Of a DNA stretch of 64,000 nucleotides, positions 61,870-64,000 are shown in pieces (the first letter of the stretch is position 1; every line of letters begins with the position of its first letter). The position numbers were made by a program, and so were the translations under genes. Under the pieces are notes generated by a model, which ran no database searches, was not told the origin of the DNA, and saw only the letters and a list, made by a program, of their open reading frames with translations. This DNA is from Chitinophaga varians. Its GTDB lineage: Bacteria > Bacteroidota > Bacteroidia > Chitinophagales > Chitinophagaceae. Location of the stretch: NCBI RefSeq assembly GCF_014529945.1, contig NZ_JACVFB010000001.1:1364001-1428000 (forward strand), read 5' to 3'.

Positions 61870-64000
61870 TTAGGTAGCCTTGAACGTGATCAATTCCTCT
61901 CTGGTATAAAAAGCAACCGTTGAATTATGCCAGATCATTCTGTTAAGAATAACTATGAAATCAGATGTCAGCTTCGGATTCTTCCGGATTTCTTTGCCAA
62001 ACTTAAAAAAGGCACGTTCGACGAAAAGATCACAAATTGGATGTTTCAGGAAGTCTGTGGAGAAAGACGATGTGCTCAATAACTCCTTAACCCAGGAAAT
62101 GCCCACTGGCATGAGTGTCTGGTTACCTGCTGTCGTGACAAGTGTGATGACAGCTAACATTTCCTTCTGGCCATAATATTTAATTAATTCAGATAGTAGT
62201 TCTTCGCGACCTTCAAGTGGAGGCCAATGGGTAGTTGCCATTTTCCAATTCAAATTCAGCAGCATTGTCCTTCCATACTTCTGCTGTCCTGCATTCACAT
62301 TTAGTTGGTGGAAGTGCTGCCACAAATGCCAGAAACGATTAATCACCTCCATATTTGCTTCTCCATCTATTGTATTTGCAAAGCCAGTAAGGATTTTATT
62401 GATGAAATCCTCTCTTGGAGGCTGAATGGGAATATGAGCAAAGCGAAGATTAGGCAGATAGGCATTGTACAGGAAGGCCATGACTTCTTCACCGAATGAT
62501 ACCGAAGCTCTCAATATCATTAAGGGGAATAAATCTATAATATGGCGGCGTTCATCCGAATAATTGTTACTGTTTCTTTCCTGAATATTGTCTTCCAATG
62601 CACCTATATGCAATTTTACATAGTAAAAACACAATCCCAACATTTGCGGATCCCTTGTTTCATATGGTATAATAATGAACGCGGAAAATAAATACCTGTT
62701 GGTTATATGAGTAAGTGGCAATCCCTCATATTCCAGTTTCGGGTACTGGTCCTCCAGCACGGACAAAATAAGGGCTGCTTTCATCTGCTCTGTTGGTACA
62801 GGGTTAGGTGTAGTATAACGATCATGTTGAGCAGAAAGTTGTTCAGCGGCATACGTGTAAGCTACCAGATAACTTACACATCGTTGTGCAAAAGGTTGAT
62901 CCAGTTCCCAAAGGTTCTGACGGATGCTTTTTAACAATTGGTGAGCTTCATTATCGTAGAGCGGTGCCGTTAGTAAAGTTAAAATAAGGCATTTAACAAG
63001 TTTCTGCTCCGCTTCTTTTGGCCAGTACGCCAACAACCTGGGAAGGAATTCAAGTACAGGCAAAATTTCTAGAATATCAAATGAAGTTTCCGTCCTAATA
63101 AATCTCTCCCGGTTTTCTCTAGTGGAAATCAGGCTTTCTGCAAAACTAATTAGTGTTGTAAAACACCACTGCCTTTCCTCGGCAATAAGTTGAATGTCCA
63201 GTTCTCGTTGTCCTATTATCGCCAATTGGGCGGGAAGTGCAAAATAGCTCCTGCGTTCGCCAGATTCCATATACAACTTGTGAATAGAGCGCCATTCAGA
63301 AACAGTCATATCATCAACATCCTTTGCATACGCACTGCGGATACGGTTATTATATTGGACATATAGACTGTCTTTCTCTATTTTGCTTTTGCCTTCGTCC
63401 ATAAAATCCTGTACTTCCTTGTCATAGGAAGGAGTAAGCCAAACAGTTTTGGTTGCCTCATCTTTTTCCAGCACATGGGTACGGATGTCTATTTCAGCGA
63501 GCGTTTTCCGCCAGATTATTCCATCAGTAGTCGTGAGGGCTGCCTTATGCCTGTCGAGGATAGCAAAGATCTCTTCCCTTATACTACCACCATTTGCCTG
63601 CAACCCAAAGATTAACCTACTAAACCCCTGAAGGTATTTCCTGTGTGGCAAATCGTCAGAAACTTTTCTTTCTTCATCGTATCGATCTGGAAGAAATAGG
63701 AAAGATTGTGGCAAATCGAAAATGGAACGTTCGTTTTCCCAGAGAATAATTTCCTTTGCACTGAAAAGCGGTAAAATAGATTTACCGACTGCTGCGGGGA
63801 ATGCAAGGGCTACGCTGGCGAGTACGGCTGTAATGGCTATGGAATCACTTTCTCGCAGCAGCCAGCCAAAAATAGACTGAAAATTTTCTCTTGTGATAAT
63901 GTCATCAGAAGCCGCTATTTCTAAAAGAAATTTTTCCAGAGCCATCAGCATACATTGCAGGAAAACAGGCGTACCATGCGCATTCCCACGGTACATCCTC
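61870..64000 (-). CDS. Large protein of unknown function, C-terminal part (partial at window edge)
   Basis: At least 709 codons remain open at the right edge (an in-frame ATG at 63996 is preceded by an open codon and the sequence MYRGNAHGTPVFLQCMLMAL looks internal). The visible part is helical throughout, with FGWLLRESDSIAITAVLASV, WRSIHKLYMESGERRSY and repeated HEAT-like helices, which would suit the sensor/repeat region of a large NTPase or nuclease protein. No catalytic motif is visible in this part. It is convergent to the nuclease-NTPase gene, and could be another island cargo gene. The N-terminal domains must be read beyond 64000. Confidence 0.6.
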   Translation of the reverse strand, partial: RMYRGNAHGTPVFLQCMLMALEKFLLEIAASDDIITRENFQSIFGWLLRESDSIAITAVLASVALAFPAAVGKSILPLFSAKEIILWENERSIFDLPQSFLFLPDRYDEERKVSDDLPHRKYLQGFSRLIFGLQANGGSIREEIFAILDRHKAALTTTDGIIWRKTLAEIDIRTHVLEKDEATKTVWLTPSYDKEVQDFMDEGKSKIEKDSLYVQYNNRIRSAYAKDVDDMTVSEWRSIHKLYMESGERRSYFALPAQLAIIGQRELDIQLIAEERQWCFTTLISFAESLISTRENRERFIRTETSFDILEILPVLEFLPRLLAYWPKEAEQKLVKCLILTLLTAPLYDNEAHQLLKSIRQNLWELDQPFAQRCVSYLVAYTYAAEQLSAQHDRYTTPNPVPTEQMKAALILSVLEDQYPKLEYEGLPLTHITNRYLFSAFIIIPYETRDPQMLGLCFYYVKLHIGALEDNIQERNSNNYSDERRHIIDLFPLMILRASVSFGEEVMAFLYNAYLPNLRFAHIPIQPPREDFINKILTGFANTIDGEANMEVINRFWHLWQHFHQLNVNAGQQKYGRTMLLNLNWKMATTHWPPLEGREELLSELIKYYGQKEMLAVITLVTTAGNQTLMPVGISWVKELLSTSSFSTDFLKHPICDLFVERAFFKFGKEIRKNPKLTSDFIVILNRMIWHNSTVAFYTREELITFKAT

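Noticed and set aside
55693..64000. CRISPR array or Cas genes in the island
   Set aside because: No regularly spaced repeats and no Cas motifs were seen in this region.

Overview
The window reads as chromosome of a Bacteroidota bacterium close to Chitinophaga. Signs are a SusC/SusD pair with glycan-degrading enzymes, a giant SprB-repeat protein with a type IX secretion (T9SS) tail, many lipoprotein or Sec signals ending in AQ or SC, promoters with a TAnnTTTG -7 box, and a Bacteroidetes-type tyrosine integrase. Species is not determined. No rRNA or CRISPR array was seen; there is one tRNA.

Region 1 (1-36 kb) is core chromosome, mostly on the + strand. It starts with the tail of a flavin oxidoreductase overlapping a polytopic GT-C-like membrane protein. 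Then come an acetyltransferase, an SDR dehydrogenase, a DUF4920 protein, a methyltransferase and a LuxR-type response regulator. A set of exported carbohydrate-active proteins follows: a three-domain esterase (alpha/beta hydrolase plus two SGNH domains), a DUF5703 glycosidase-like protein, an ADP-ribosylglycohydrolase, a GH18-like lipoprotein, a GH20 hexosaminidase and a DUF4965 glutaminase-like protein. An outer-membrane barrel sits directly before the 1801-residue SprB-repeat T9SS cargo. A 141-aa protein precedes a 1676-residue DUF5724/DUF4132 protein. Intergenic spaces carry related palindromes of the type CCCCGGGC-nnnn-GCCCGGGG, some of which look like terminators.

Region 2 (36.4-49.3 kb) is a compact sialic-acid utilisation locus. 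On the minus strand, with gaps of 6-19 bases, lie susC, susD, two GH33 sialidases, N-acetylneuraminate lyase, an esterase-like hydrolase, and a fusion of NanM-type mutarotase with a sodium:solute symporter. A divergent FadR-type GntR regulator faces this operon. Four copies of a GTAGTAC-centred motif lie between them and are probable operators. The logic is: release sialic acid outside, take it through the outer membrane by SusCD, equilibrate the anomers in the periplasm, import with sodium, and cleave by the lyase. Kinase and epimerase genes for the ManNAc product are not in the window.

Region 3 (49.4-64 kb) is a mobile island at the 3' end of tRNA-Lys(TTT). The integrase follows the tRNA, with an 18-bp perfect inverted repeat between them. 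Next come a HEPN-type protein, an RteC-like regulator, an excisionase-like HTH protein, two replication-like proteins and a DnaC-like ATPase. The distal part is clearly AT-richer by eye and carries defence-like cargo: a second RxxxxH protein, a Lit-like HExxH peptidase, a DUF4238 protein, a PD-(D/E)XK nuclease fused to a STAND-type NTPase, and a large protein running off the right edge. The right end of the island is outside the window. This cargo is the best candidate for an undescribed antiphage system; that role is inferred from domains and context only.
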